The notes below the pieces were generated by a model. That model worked only from the letters and a program-made list of their open reading frames with translations, did not search any database and was not told the origin of the DNA. Shown piece after piece: positions 1-14,126 of a stretch of 64,000 nucleotides of DNA. A program made the position numbers and the translations under genes. This DNA is from Strongyloides papillosus (taxonomy: Eukaryota > Nematoda > Chromadorea > Rhabditida > Strongyloididae), in the NCBI GenBank assembly GCA_005656395.1, contig SRSI01000071.1:806001-870000 (forward strand), read 5' to 3'. Within the stretch, counting starts at the first letter, position 1; every line of letters begins with the position of its first letter.

Positions 1-3000
1 AGTACTTCTCTCATACTTTCAATTTACCATATTCCTATTTTTTTCACATTCACATAAAATTAGGAATAATTTTCTATTTTAAAAGATAATATGTTCTGTT
101 TAATTTTTTATCTCATTATTTGTTTAAATAAGGAAGTAAAAAATAGTGCATTTTTTTTAGATAAATTTTAAAAATTTTTATGCTTTTATTAACTAATATG
201 TTAAGATTATTAAAGATGATAAATAAAAACTTTAATTATCTTTGATTCACTAACTTATAAATTTTATGGAAGGGCAATGAAATAAGATATTATTTGATAA
301 AGCGGATATGTCTCTTGATATACTTTTTTTTCTTATTTTTATATATATTTAACATATTTTTACAATACAGATGTAAAGAATATTATTATTTTAGAAAAAA
401 TATTAGACGTTAATATTTTGTTATAAAAAAGTAGTAATAACAAATTCTTTAAACAAAAATTTTTATAATGTATTCTTTCCCTCCTCGAGAGTTTGTTTGT
501 GTACCTGTTTATTTAGCTAAAAAAAGATATCACATTTTTAAAACATAAATGTTTATATTTTTAACTTAAAAAATAGATATTTTCTAAAAATTCTTTATCA
601 CATAACTAGGTGCACAAAACACAAAAAAAAGTAATTTTTTTCCATTAATAACAAAAATTTTATCTAACTGATGTATCTACTCACATTTTTATTAATATAA
701 AATGCTTTTAAATTTTAAATTAATTTTAATTATCATTTTTGTTATATATAATTATACGACTGAGTTGTAAAAAAAAGATTGACATGAAAAGAAATTTTAT
801 ATTTACTAACATTTAATTAACCAATATTAGAAGAAGTACTTCGAATTTACTTCATTTTTATATCTTAACTTACACCAAATTTCTGTCAACATAAATTTGG
901 AGTTCTGAATTTCAATACCACATAAGTTTCTTTTATTTATGTCAACTTTGGCGTTTTCAAATTACTATGCATTTATGATTTTATATTAAAAGGCACAAAT
1001 TTTTAAATATATCTTTGATATAATATTTTAAAAATGCCGCTTTAAATGGCTATTAAATAATAGTACGTGTATATAATATATGTTATTCCGTCAATTATAA
1101 TATACAATTTTTCTTTTTTACATGACCATAAAAAAAATTTGCCTTTTTATCAAAAGTAATAATAGAATTGTCAACCTTTCCATAAAGTCGTATAAATATT
1201 TTATGTTATATGATTTTAAACTTTCTTAAAAATTACTACATTGGTAATATTTAATCATCTATCCTTCGGATAATTTTATATTATTGAATATATATGTGTA
1301 CACCTTTATTTAGATTTAGATTGATTATGATGATGTTAGAATATAAAAAAAGTTATTTAAACTAAATATTCAAATTTCTTATTTAGCAATATTAGTAATA
1401 TTTTGCTACGTACTTTACATTTATATAAACAAAATATATTATTTTATTTTTTAATTACATTGAGGAAAATTTTCATACAACTTTTTTTTATTTATCCTTT
1501 CAAAAAATAAAAATAAATAATAATAATATTATTATTACAATTGAATAAGTTGAAATGTTTCTTTTAAACAATTTTATACTTATCATTTATGTATTTATTT
1601 TTTTATTACATTTTTTACTAAGTATTTTTTTCTCCTTTATAATATAGTGTTGTTAAGATTCATTATATATGTAAATATCATTAATATATATTTATATATC
1701 AGAAAATATTTATTTTAACAGTATTATGTTGTAAAAATAAAATAAATTTTATTTAAATGGATTAACACTTTATATTATTTTTAATATATTTTTAAATATT
1801 TATGAAATCATTTGTTGGTTGGTGTGGTGAGAATAACATGTATGCAATTTAGATTTTGTAAAGGATACTAATGAGAAAAGAGGTTAAAATTGGGTTATAA
1901 TTAAAAAGCTTGTATCAAAATGAATTGTTTAAAATGATGGAGTAGTAAAGGAGAGGAGAAGAAGATAGGAAGAAAAATATTTATAGGAAATTAGGATATT
2001 GTAAAAAGTTTAACATTGTGCTTTTTAGTAATTTCTTATCACTATCAACTTATACTTTTTCCTCAGACCTCCTATATATTTTGGCGATAGCAAGCTATTG
2101 GCAATATATTATATACAAGAAGGGTTTGTCATCTTACTCCGCCATCGTAACACTCTCCTTCCAATCTGTCGATATTTGCCGTACTTCCTTTATTCTGTTA
2201 TCTATAAGCTCTTGGTCAATATTGTAAAAATTTGTTTTGGACAATTGTTAAAATATTCAGATTGTTTTCTATATCTATATACTCCAAACAACTTAAAATT
2301 TTAAATAATTTATGTAATTTTTATAATATAATTTTAATTTTCTATATATTTAATTATTATTAAAAATGAATGTTGGAAAAAAAATAATAATAAATTTTAA
2401 TATTGTTAAAATACAAAGTTAATGAGTATACTATGATATATTATAGTTCGTAAATTAATTCGCGTTCAAAAACCTCCTAAATATTTATATATCTAGATAA
2501 AAATAGATATAATTATTTTACATTGTACGTCATAATTTTATTGATATTATAATTTAATATTATTTTATATAAATATATTATATTTCATTGTTATTAATTA
2601 TTTATATTTTGATATGTTTACATTAAGAAATTTTTTAAAATAATAAGTTTATTTAGTTAACATTTAAAAAAAGAGAAATTTAATAGACTGTCATTTTTGT
2701 TTGAAAGTTTTCAATTTTTATTGTTTCAATATCCTCTTACAATAATTTACTCTTTTTATAAATATATCTTTCAATATTAACAGTAAGAATACTTAGAAAA
2801 ATCTTTATTTTTAAATTATAATTATTTATTATATATGCTATATCAAAATTTTTATTTCCTTCTCAACAAACAGTAACAAATATTTTATAGTAAACTATTT
2901 AAAGTATATATCTATATGAGATTTTGAAGTATAAGTTATCGAGAAGGAGAAAATAAAATATAGAAGTATAAATATCTACTTAAACAACATTTACTCTCTT

Positions 3001-3960
3001 ATTTTGCTAATTGTTATAATTTTCAATAACCTTTCCTTAAAATTATATTTTCACCTTAACAGTTAAATTAATGATTCAATTATATACAATATATATTAGA
3101 CCTTTCCTATAATATTGATATTTTTCTATATATCTTCATCAAATTTCACTTTAACTTAAACAACACAATGTCATTTTATATTGTATCTTTTAAAAGTTTT
3201 TTTCCTCTCCTTTATTTTAATGCTTTCTCGTTTGGTCAAAATTTTTAAATGTTAACATTTTACATATATCTATGTCATGTTTGTTTTATTAAGGATTTTT
3301 ACATAAAAAGTATTATATTTTTTATATTTTTTAAAAAAAAATATATAAAAGTTTGTACATATAATCTTTAGATGAAATAAGATTGAATGTTATTTTTATT
3401 TTAAAAAATTTAGAACAAATATTCTTTTTATTGTTTAAAAAAAATATATATACTTATTGATCTTATATAAAATGATAATTATAATTTTTACTACAAATGT
3501 TTGTCAGTAGCAATTTAGATTGTTTATATATTATACCACTAAATTAGCTTTTCTCTATATCTTTTAATTTTAAATCATTTTAAATGTAATATTTTTAATT
3601 TTTAAAAATCTATATAAAAAACGTGGAAATTAATTTATTAATCTATTAATTCAATCAAAGTCAAATATTTAATTTTATTAAAAATTTCTATCAATTTTAG
3701 AAAAGAAATATTTCTTTATTTATATATATGTATATTTATCGATATTTATAGTACATAAGTCGAGATTTGATAAGATTATTCATTGAGAAGTCTCTTTAGT
3801 CTTATAAATTGCTACCTACTACAACTATAATGACACTTTTCATTTTCTAATAACCATCATTTAAACCTTACACTTTAATAAATTTAAATTTTAAGGGTGT
3901 CTTTTTTATCAAGCGCCAGCTTCAGATGTGATTTCTAGACATATTTAATTAAAATAGGCA
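1..3960. other. Intergenic, no gene recognised
   Basis: This is AT-rich sequence with dense stops in all frames. The one stretch that stands out is about 2040-2230, which is less AT-rich and follows a purine-rich tract (about 1930-1985). Its two overlapping open frames (about 70 codons) have no recognisable domain and I do not call them genes. The last 100 bases before 3961 are presumably the promoter and leader of the alpha2delta gene. An AG at 3956-3957 lies 3 nt before that start codon. Confidence 0.6.
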
Positions 3961-6900
3961 ATGAAGACTAATTTATATAAATATTGTTTTTCAATATTAC
4001 TATTTTTTATATTACAATACATATATTTGATAGATGGAACACCAAGTGCCTCGAGGTAAATAAATTAATAAAAATACCGAAAAAATATTGATAACCTCTC
4101 TTGTAGTGTCTCAAATTGGTCAATACAATTAAAGAATACTCTCCATAAACTTATTGTAGATATCGGACAACCTGATAAAATTATTGAAAGATATCAAAAA
4201 ATTAGTGAATCAAAAATTTTTGATCCTCGTGTAGAGTTAAAAAAAATTAAAAAAGAAATAGAGAAATATATGGGTCATCGAGCAAAATTGGCATGGCAGG
4301 CAAAATCAAGTCTTCAAGCAAAGTCATTACCACAACTTAACTCAACAAGAGTTAATGATCCACAAGATTCACAATTTATAAGGTATATGAATGCAAAATT
4401 AGATTCTGATGGGACAGTTGTTTATAAGGATGGTGCTGAAAGAGTCGCAATACATATTAATAGCACAAGGCGTTTCCAGTACCATGTTAATGCAAATTTT
4501 TATGGACAAAAGACAAGTTTTGAAGCTAGTGCTGTTCATTTTCCAACACCTGTATATAATAGAGAACCAGAATTATTAATGCAAGTTCAATGGTCTGATA
4601 TTGATCAATTTTATCAAAAAAATAAAGAAAGAGTTAAAGATTTATTTTTCCAAAGTTTTTGTTCAGAATCTGGATTTCTAAGGTACTTCCCAGCATCACC
4701 ATGGAAATTTGATAATGAACCATCAAGGTTAGATCTTTTTGATTGTCGTAATACTGAATGGTTTTTGGCATCTGCAACAATGCCAAAAAGTATTGTTATA
4801 ATGTTAGATTTATCAGGTTCAATGTTAGGACAACGATTCGAAATAGCTAAACAAACAGTAGAAACTATTTTAGAAACACTAAGTGATAACGATTATTTTA
4901 ATATTATCCCATTCTCCAAAACAGCTAATCTTTTAGGAACATGTGACGATGAAAATTTATTACTACAAGCAACTTTAAGAAATAAAAAAATATTACGATC
5001 TAAGTTATCGGCTGTTGTGTCAGAGGGGAAAGCTGATTATGAAGTAGCTTTAGCTAAAGCTTTCTCAACTATATTAAATGTAAGTTTTGTATAATAATAA
5101 TAAATATTTGTCTTCATTTTTTTATTCTTAAAAATTTGCAAAAAAGTTACTTTTATTAAAATATTTACATACAACCAGCTTCAAAGTCCGATAGATATGA
5201 ATATATATGTAGTAAATAATATAGAAGCAATATCTTTTTGCCTAGTATAAATGTAATTATTGCATTGTAAAACGCCTATTTTATTTTATATGTATTATAA
5301 AGTATATTCTTGAAGAAGAATATAAGTCCCCGGTTAAAAATATTTATATTTTTGGCATTATAAAAATCCATATAAGCTTATTTGTTATTTAATTAATTAT
5401 ATCATATAGCTTACAAGTGAGTTAACATGGAAAACTAAAGAAGAATATGAAAAAGAATTGCTTTTGGGTAATAATGGAAATGTTAGCTTACGTGAAAAAT
5501 GCTTTACTCTTGAGGATCACGTTGTTTGTGGTGATCCAGCTTATTTTGAACATGTGAGTGTTCATTTATATATATTAGTTTGCTATATGTTATTCTGTAT
5601 CGTGAACAATGTAATATTTATTTATTGTTTAAATGTTTAGTAAATGTTATATATGTAAAAAAGATGTAAAATTTTAGTTATTAAATGTTCAATATATGCT
5701 ATGCTAATTCGTAAAATATGTTTTTTTGTTAAATGGTTTTTTTATTGACATATATATATATATATATATATTAAACTACGCATTTATCAATAATTTATTT
5801 TTAAAGATAACTAATATAAATACTGAATCTAAAAATAAAAATATTGGTTGTAATAATGCAATAATGTTAATTACGGATGGGGCTCCTGGATATTATAAAG
5901 AAATTTTTGAATTATACAATAAAGATAGACGGGTTAGATTTTTTTCTTTCTTAATAGGTGAGGAAGCTGTTGATTTTGACCAAGTAAAATGGATGGCATG
6001 TATAAATAGAGGCTTTATGGTTCATATTAATAATATGGCTGATGTTCATGAAAAAGTACAACATTATATTAAAGTTATGTCAAGATCTGTTGGATATATT
6101 GCCTCTGAGATCAAGGAGGATGATGCTACATGGAGCGGTATACAATTAGAACGTATAAGTAATAAATTCGTTACAACTGTTGGGTATCCTGTAATATTAA
6201 ATGAAGATGTTATGGGTGTATCATCTGTTAGTATACCATTAACGGAATTAAATCAATTTGCTACACCATCAATGATTGGAGCTAGAAGTCATTTTTTTAT
6301 GCTAGATAATAATGGGTACGTTGTGATACACCCACAATTAACACCATTCGAACCGGATACAAAAAAATTAAAATCTGGTTACAATAATATGGATTTAGTT
6401 GAAATTGAAGTTTTATCACAAGATAAGATTGATTTAGTAAGTTTTAAACAAAAAAATTAACAATAAGTATTATTCACTTATTAACAGTCCTGGTTACACA
6501 CTTCTGACCCATACACACCTTTTTGTCCAACAGGTGCACTTTATGATTTTTGTTGGGAACACCGTCTAAAAGAAGTAGGTTAAGATTTAGATACGTCTAA
6601 ATCTTGTACTTATATTGTTCTCTATTGTACTACTATTTATTTTATCCATAAATCATAATAAATTACCTTTTTATTACTATTGTAAATTTAGACATTAATC
6701 AATTAAACGTTTTTTTTTAATTAATTTTTATTTCCAGGATGAAACTCACATCTTTACATGCGATAACACTGAAACACCAACATGGAGTGTTTTATATGCT
6801 GTTGAAAATATGAAACGTGTATATCCTCAAGTAAACAAATATTATACAGAATGCATCAACAATACAGAATTCATCATTGGTTTCGCAATTGGTGAAGGTG

Positions 6901-9590
6901 ATGAAAAAAGATTAGAAAGAAGGGAAAAAAAAATGGATTATACCAAAGTTGATTTATCATGGTTTGATAACACAAAATTCATTATACACCCAGAATGGAG
7001 ATATTGTTTACTAAATGACTCTGATTTTGACATAACACCAGAGGAAGCATTAAAAAGTTATGCATCAGAAATGAGAAGATCAGGGAAATTACCAGAATTA
7101 TGTAAAAGTAGAGAATATTTAGTTAATCAAGTTTTATTAGATGCTCAGGCAACAAAAGATCTAAAAGAAGTATGGCAACAAAAATGGGCTGAACATCTTG
7201 AGGATAGGATTAATTTAGTCTTCCTAGCAACCCCATCAGGTTTGATAAGATATTATGATGAGAATGTTGAAACGTTCAAATATTTGTCTGATATTGACAA
7301 CTCAACAGAACGAGAAAATTATCCTTACAAACATTTTATTAGAGATCATCATAAAAAATCAACTGAAGAAGAATGGTATAAGAGAGCTGTTAGGATGAAA
7401 GGTAGAATAGTTATTGATATCAATCCATTATACCAAATTCCTTATGATGGTCCAAAAGAGACAGCATACAAGATGTATGAAAATAGTACAATTTTAGCGC
7501 ATGCTTACAAAGCAATTTATTTAGATGGTGTTGTTATAGGAGTTTTAGGAATTGAATTTGACTATGATTACGTTGTTGGTACCATGGATAAGATAGGCTG
7601 TGGACCTAATACAAAAAATAATTGGTGTTTCTTACTAGATGAACATGGTTATGTAATTTATAGTAGCAAAAAAGATACAACATTTTCTGCATATCTTACT
7701 CCAGGATCATTAGATCCACGTAATAAAGATAATGTATTAGGAAAATGGTTTGGTAAAGTGAATAGAGTTACTGAAGCAACAATGAAAAAATTAACAGATC
7801 CAAAATACAATTACTATAGTATAAGTAAATTTGTTGATTACCAAGCAGTATGTATAAGGGATAAACCAGTAGTTGCTCATGCTAGTTTATTACCAATATC
7901 ACCACTAAAAAATTTTATTTCTATAATTACATGGTTTGTAAGGAGTATTGTTAAGTTAGCTAAAACTTTCAATCTTCCTTTTATCTTAAGTATGTTTGAG
8001 GCGGCTAAAGCTAATGGTATGTTTAATTTAGTATTCCTATTTTTGTAATTATAATACTTTTAATTATAATAATACATGGTACATTATTTTAGCATACACA
8101 CCATCATTTCAAAAGACGGAGAATAATTCGTATGCATGTGAAAAAGAATCACCATTTTTTATAGCAAATTTTGATAAAAAACATGATACATATCCAAGTT
8201 TAAATGAAAAAAATACTTATGATCGTCCCTGTACTAATCATGGCAATTGTGCTATGTAAGTTAACATTCCTGAGAAAAGGAATTTATTTTTTTATTTAGT
8301 AAATTATATGCATCATGGGTACAGGATACAAATCTTCTCCTTGTCTCTATAGTAAATACACCAGAATCAAATTGTTATGATGAGACACAATGTGCCATCC
8401 AAGATGAAAAAGATTTACAATTCGAATTTAAAATTAAAACAGATCCAGGTGATTTAGGTGTAACAACCCCTCCACCAACATCAACAACAGAAAATGATGG
8501 TGGTACAAAACCAAAGAAAATTGATATAATTGCAAGTAACTTAAATAACATCCTTTCCGCCAAAACAACACCAATGCCAAATCTTGCACTTTCAACACCA
8601 ATTGACAAAAAATTTTTCAAGTGTAAGAAATCACCAAGCAAAAGGAGAATGAAAGCTATTGAAACGTGTGGTGCATTTAATGTATCATTTGTAAGTTATA
8701 GAATGAAAATATCATTTATATACAATTATGTGTAAACCATAATTAAAGTAAACTTTGAAGTTCATTCTTTTGAAAAAGAATATTTTAATAGTTTTTTTTT
8801 CATTGTTTTTAAAACATTTATTTAAAAAATAAATAAAGTAAGTTGTAGGAGGTTTTTCAAAGAATGGTAGGCATATGTCTATTTTAGTTTATAGTAAAAA
8901 GAAAATTTCTTAAGTTAAAAGTTTATATTTTACTAGGAAAGCTAAGATTTGTAACTTTTATGGTATTTTATCAGGAAGACATATGTCAATTTGTATATAG
9001 AATGTTTATAATTTAAATTATGTATGAAAAAAAAGTTTTTAACTAATTTTGAAGTGATTTTCATGTATATGAATGTGAATATGAGAAGTTAGTGGAAGAA
9101 ATGATAATTGATGTACTTTATCACTCCAAAATACAATTATGTAAAACTTTAATTGAATAAAATTAAAGACACTTCGTTTAGTCTTTTTAATAAATTTGAT
9201 CGTAGTAAAGGATGATAAATTTGTAATACTATTAGGAAGAAACAAAAATCATGTAATTCACATGATTAATCTTATTATATACTTTTTTCTCGACTTTGCA
9301 AGTGTCACGGGATACTGTATTACTATTTAATGAATCAATAAATCATGCCTTTTAAGACCTTTTATAATTAATTAAAAAACATTAGCCAATTTGTTATATT
9401 AAAAAAAAAAGTAATTTTGAAAATTGAAAAATCCAATATTTACTAATACTTCAATTATTTATATTTATTCCTTTTTTTACAGTTTAAAGAAGCGCAACCA
9501 TGTTCTGGAGGATTTAATGTACCGGTTTACGGAAGTAATTTAATAATAACAATGTTTTCATACTGGATACTTATATTATTTTACTGGTAA
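3961..9590 (+). CDS. Voltage-gated calcium channel alpha2delta subunit (UNC-36/TAG-180 type)
   Basis: This is an auxiliary subunit that promotes surface delivery and tunes gating of voltage-gated calcium channels in nerve and muscle. My exons are 3961-4055, 4107-5079, 5410-5553, 5807-6436, 6488-6574 (possible cassette), 6738-8016, 8093-8255, 8300-8690 and 9483-9590. They give 1289 aa, or 1260 aa without the cassette; relatives are about 1100-1250 aa. The start gives a signal peptide. A VWA domain follows, with an intact MIDAS motif DLSGS at residues 266-270, then LITDGAP. Next come Cache-like stretches (FMLDNNGYVVIHP, NWCFLLDEHGYVIYSS) and a conserved YQAVC block. The delta part carries the family's paired cysteines and KRRMKAIETCG, and ends in a hydrophobic tail suited to a GPI anchor or membrane segment. 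Family assignment is firm; whether it is the unc-36 or tag-180 orthologue is not settled. Confidence 0.93.
5751..5771. repeat. TA microsatellite in an alpha2delta intron
   Basis: About ten TA dinucleotides lie inside the intron between exons 3 and 4. A similar but shorter TA run lies at 9692-9709, just after the gene's stop codon. Confidence 0.9.
6488..6574 (+). other. Candidate cassette exon of the alpha2delta gene (29 codons)
   Basis: A short open stretch begins after ttaacag and ends before gtaggt. It begins SWLHTSDPY, ends EHRLKE, and is clearly less AT-rich than the flanking introns (51 nt upstream, 163 nt downstream). The exons on both sides begin and end in phase 0, so including or skipping it keeps the frame. 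Compared with mammalian alpha2delta, the skipped form fits the spacing between the VWA/Cache region and the KRVYP block better. It may therefore be alternatively spliced, or only an intron remnant. Confidence 0.5.
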
Positions 9591-12500
9591 CTGAGAGAAG
9601 AAAAGAAAAAGTTAAAGTTCTAAGGATTTAGGATAGCTTTTTATACACAAATTTATTAACAAAACAAACTATTTTTGGAAGTACATATATTAATATATAT
9701 ATATATATACGAATCACTCAACCATCAAAACGTAAAAATTTTAACAAAAACGCCTTTAATTATCATTGCCTGGTAGCCTTAATTGGTTTTTCTCTTTTTT
9801 ATTACAAACAATTAGAATTATATTTTTCATTTTTAATTCCCAAAAAGACAAAGTTTTTTGAAGTATAAAAAAATCTTTCTCCTTAAAAAGGCCTTCAAAT
9901 CATTATTATAATATTGTTAATTTTATTAGCTTGTTTCATTATTTTCTCTAAAAAATCATTTTGTATATTTTATAGTTTTTTATTTTTTTTAAAAAAAAAT
10001 ACAAATTTTACCTTAATAATTATTTTAGTAAACGAAAATATATTTTATACTCCTTAAACAGTTCTTCCAATTATATCACTTTATGATAATAAAAAAAATT
10101 ATTTTTAACCGATTTAAAGAACCATTTGTTTAATCACCTTTATTAAATTTTAAAAAAAAATTAATAAATATTTATAATTAATACATTTCCTTGTCACTCT
10201 CAAGATCTTTTATGTTTTGTTAATGAAAAGATAAAAAATTAGAAATAAAGTAATTTTTTCATTTTTTAGTTTAATAAGGAATGAAAAAGTAATATTATGT
10301 AAAATTTATAAAAATATATTTTTATATAAAGATTTTTTTTACTACATTATGGAAGATTGAAGGAAATGGATTAATACACATCAAATGAAAATGAAAAAAA
10401 GATTTATAGTATTTATTTTAAGAAATTTCTTAAAAATAATTTAAAAAATTTTTCTAGTCAGAAGTTATATGACAAATTTTTTAATTTTTTAAAAATTAAG
10501 TATCATTCAAATTGTATTGAGATATGTTCTTTTTATCTTATGCCTTGTCAAACAAAATAATAAGAGTTGTTGTAAACATCATTAGTATGATTTTACGTAT
10601 TTTGTTGGGGTCTTTTTTTTATTTTAACAAACAAAATTATTCATTTCCATGTATCATTCTTCAAAAATACTTTCTTCATCCATGTAGAGTAACCAAATTT
10701 CTTGTCATCCCTATGAATGACATTTTAAGCTTAATTCACTCATTGACTATAAAAGATAATTTAACAAAAAATTTTTATTTTGATTTACCAAACTAATAAA
10801 TGTCAATTGTTTTTTTTTTCATTCCTATTGAAAATGAAACAATTGTTGTTGATATGATAAATATAAACATACACACATTTTGTAATTTAACTTCCATATA
10901 TACCAAAATAATTTCTTGTTTAGAAGTATATATCTACATTTGTAATTGAGAAAGGATTTGGAGCATGAATGGATAATTCTTTTATGCTTTCCTTTTGCTT
11001 TTTGTCAATTTCTAAGAAAATATTAAAGAAAATGATGCGTTAGCGTATTATTAGGGGGGTCCCCAATTGAAATATAGTACCACTAGAAGTATATGTATAT
11101 ACATAATTATATAGTTTACATCAAATAAAAATTGAAGGAAAATAGTTTGAAAATTTTATTTAATGAAAACAATTTTAAGTAATATTAAGTATACTTTTTT
11201 TCCAATACCCATTAAATTTCATTATTTTTATTTAATTTTAGAACTTTGTCAATTGATAAAGAAAAAATGAAAAAACTTTTCTTTTGTATTTAAACGATTT
11301 CCGTCTCTCTTTCAATATATTGTTCCACAATATCCATAGATTTTATGAAAAATTTTCTACTTTATCTAATATTTTTTCATTATTTCTGTAATAAATATAA
11401 AGAAAAAAATTCACTCATTCATTATAATTTCAATTAAATCTACTATGTGAAAAACTTGAAAATATATATTATTATATAATTTTTTGTTAATTTTTTATAT
11501 GTTTATCATAAATTGTGAATAATATAATTGAAGTAAACAAGAGTGTTAACAATTCCCTATACTAAATAATTTAAATTTTCTCAGTTTTTAACATATTTTA
11601 TATTACTTATTAAGAAAATAAATTATACATATCTTTTTTAACAACACTCTTGTAATTTTTTAGATCTCCATCTATTTGGTGGTAATTTCTTATAATTTTT
11701 TTAAATAATATAATCTTCTGTCTTTTACTTTATATTATTGAAAAGTTAGAAAAAAAGAAATTCATTAATTATTATATAACAATGAATAATTTTAATTGTA
11801 GTCATTGCCTTTTTCTTGATTAGAAAATAGAAATTGTAGATTATTTTTAGTTGAAGTATATCCTACATAACCATATATTTATATTGTTCATAAATATATA
11901 TGTGTATTTAAAAAGTATTTGTTTAGATGACCAATTTAACAAGGACTTTTTGACTTTCCATCTATTTTACCAAAGACCATATTTAACTCACTTCAAGATT
12001 TTTGTCTCAATAAACAAGAAGGAAAATTAAGAGCAAAATATTATACAAATATTTTATACCAGGTTATTTATATTACATATATATTTATTTATATATATTC
12101 TTTAAAATATATATATCATGTAAATTTCAAGTTTCTTTCTTTTGGCTCATTTGATTTACCATAACAGATATTTTAAATTAAATAAAAGAAAAATTTATTC
12201 TACAAAGAGTACATTTTATCTATATATAAATTTTACATTTTTTCAATTAAATTTTTTTCTCAGTTTTTAATATTAAAAATCATCCTATTCTAGTAGCTTT
12301 TTAGCTTAAAATTTCAAAAGTAAAATTAACAAATATAAATGTGCCTTACGATATTTGAAATTTTTTTTATTACCAATAAGAAAAATAATTCAAATTATAT
12401 TCATATGGAAATTGTATAATAATATTATATATCATTTACGATTATTAACTTTTTTTTCTTATTAATTTTAAGAATGCACACTTAGTTGGTTGATATTTTA

Positions 12501-13358
12501 CTAACAAATAATAGTCTAAAAATTAATAGACCTCATTCATTTCTGCAACTATAAAATTATTTGAAAAAAATGAAGGAAAGTTCATTATTTTGTGGTAACT
12601 CAATGAGTTGTAGTTATTTTTTTAATATATTAATATTTATTAATGTATAAAAAAATTAATTATAAATTCATATACTATTAGTATTCTTTCTCTTAATTAT
12701 CATTTAACAGTTAACCAGGAACATCTGCATAAAATAGTTTATTTACTTTAAAATTTACACTATCATCCTCATTTATCTTTTTTATCAGCTTCTTAAGAAT
12801 AAAATGAAACAACTAGATAGAATAACAGAATAATTTATTTTTTTTAATAATCACAGGTTTTAAACTATACATTTATTATATACATTTCTTATCACATTAT
12901 GTTGAATGTTGTAAATCAGATGATTTTAATAATATTGACATATCATTTATAAGATAATTTTATTGTCTATATTTTTCTATTGTGACATTTTTATTAATCT
13001 TATTGTATATACTATTTCATCGAGATGATATTAATTTATTGATAAAAAAAATTAATTTATCTTGTCAAGTTACCTACTAAAAATTGTCATTAATTCATTT
13101 TATATACTAGAAGATGTCTTATATATTAAATATTTGTATTATTATAGAAAAAAAATTTACACATAATATTAAAAAGTATGTTATTATTATATGATAACAT
13201 TTTTACATCCTTCAGATTATTAGTGATTATATTTTTTCTTACTTATAGAATTTATTTTGTATATGCATATTTATATACTTTTTAATAAAATAGAATTGTC
13301 TTCTTTGGTTATTAGAATTCTCATTTCTTATAATATTTTATAAGGAAAAAAAAAGAGT
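9591..13358. other. Intergenic, no gene recognised
   Basis: This is AT-rich spacer. It begins with the 3' UTR of the alpha2delta gene. A 90-codon open frame at 10524-10796 has no domain, a composition no different from the surroundings and no obvious splice partners, so I leave it out. A small G/C palindrome (ggggggtcccc) lies near 11053-11065. Confidence 0.6.
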
Positions 13359-14126
13359 ATGATTTTATATATATTACATTTTTTATCATTATTTATACTT
13401 TGTAAGTTTATATCCATTCCTTTATTTATTTTTCATTTTTATTAATTACAGTTATATCCAAAAGTACAGAAGCTATAAAATGTTTCTGTAAAAATGCAGA
13501 TTGTGATGATTCTATAACATGTAATGGCGATTATTGTATAGTTGGATTGGGTGGACAACGTAAGTAAACATAAATCTTAACCGTAACAAAAATAGAAAGA
13601 AACATTAAAATAAAAAATTACAATTTAGTTTCTATTTTTAACAATAAAGTACTTTATAATGATTTTTATCATAAAATTAATTTTATCAGTAAATCCCTTT
13701 TTATAGTTGGTCATAGTACATTAGACCAAAAATGCATAAATCGTGATGATGATAGACCTGAAGGATGTTCACAAAATTGGAATGGTTTTACAGAAGTATG
13801 TGTTTGTAAAGAAGATTTTTGTAATACTTTTGCCTTTTTTCGTGCCTCAATAGATAGTCGTCAACAAGAGGAAATAGAACAACTTCAATCATCCGGTGGA
13901 AAAAGAACATTTTCTAATTATAAATCAGTAAGATAAATATATTTTTTTACCATCATCTGATTTTTTTAACATTACCTTTTTTCAGACAGGAAATAATCAA
14001 TATCATAAAAAGAAGTATCCAACACAAAGTAATAGTTTAATTCTCCTTCTCGTTATCGTCCCATTGGCAGTTGGAGGAAGCACAATATGTTTAATATTTC
14101 TAAATTATCATTGTAAAATGCGGTGA
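13359..14126 (+). CDS. Small type I membrane protein with a Ly6/activin-receptor-like cysteine domain
   Basis: I assembled four exons (13359-13401, 13452-13559, 13707-13927, 13986-14126) into 170 aa. The start gives a hydrophobic signal peptide of about 20 residues. The ectodomain has a cysteine pattern like a three-finger (Ly6/uPAR or TGF-beta receptor ectodomain) fold. It opens with CFCKNADC, has CNGDYC in the middle, and ends with CVCKEDFCN, the usual closing C-C-N signature. A charged Gln/Glu-rich linker follows, then a transmembrane helix (LILLLVIVPLAVGG...) and a tail of about seven residues with basic ends. There is no kinase domain, so it could be a decoy or co-receptor of BAMBI type, or one of the many nematode orphan Ly6-like proteins. 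The fold call rests on cysteine spacing; the function is unknown. Confidence 0.75.

Noticed and set aside
2018..2304. Two overlapping plus-strand open frames of about 70 codons
   Set aside because: Neither has a recognisable feature, and overlap in two frames argues that both are chance. The patch itself is kept as a finding.
10524..10796. 90-codon open frame (+)
   Set aside because: It is rich in Phe/Ile/Leu/Asn/Lys like random AT-rich DNA, with no domain, signal or splice partner.
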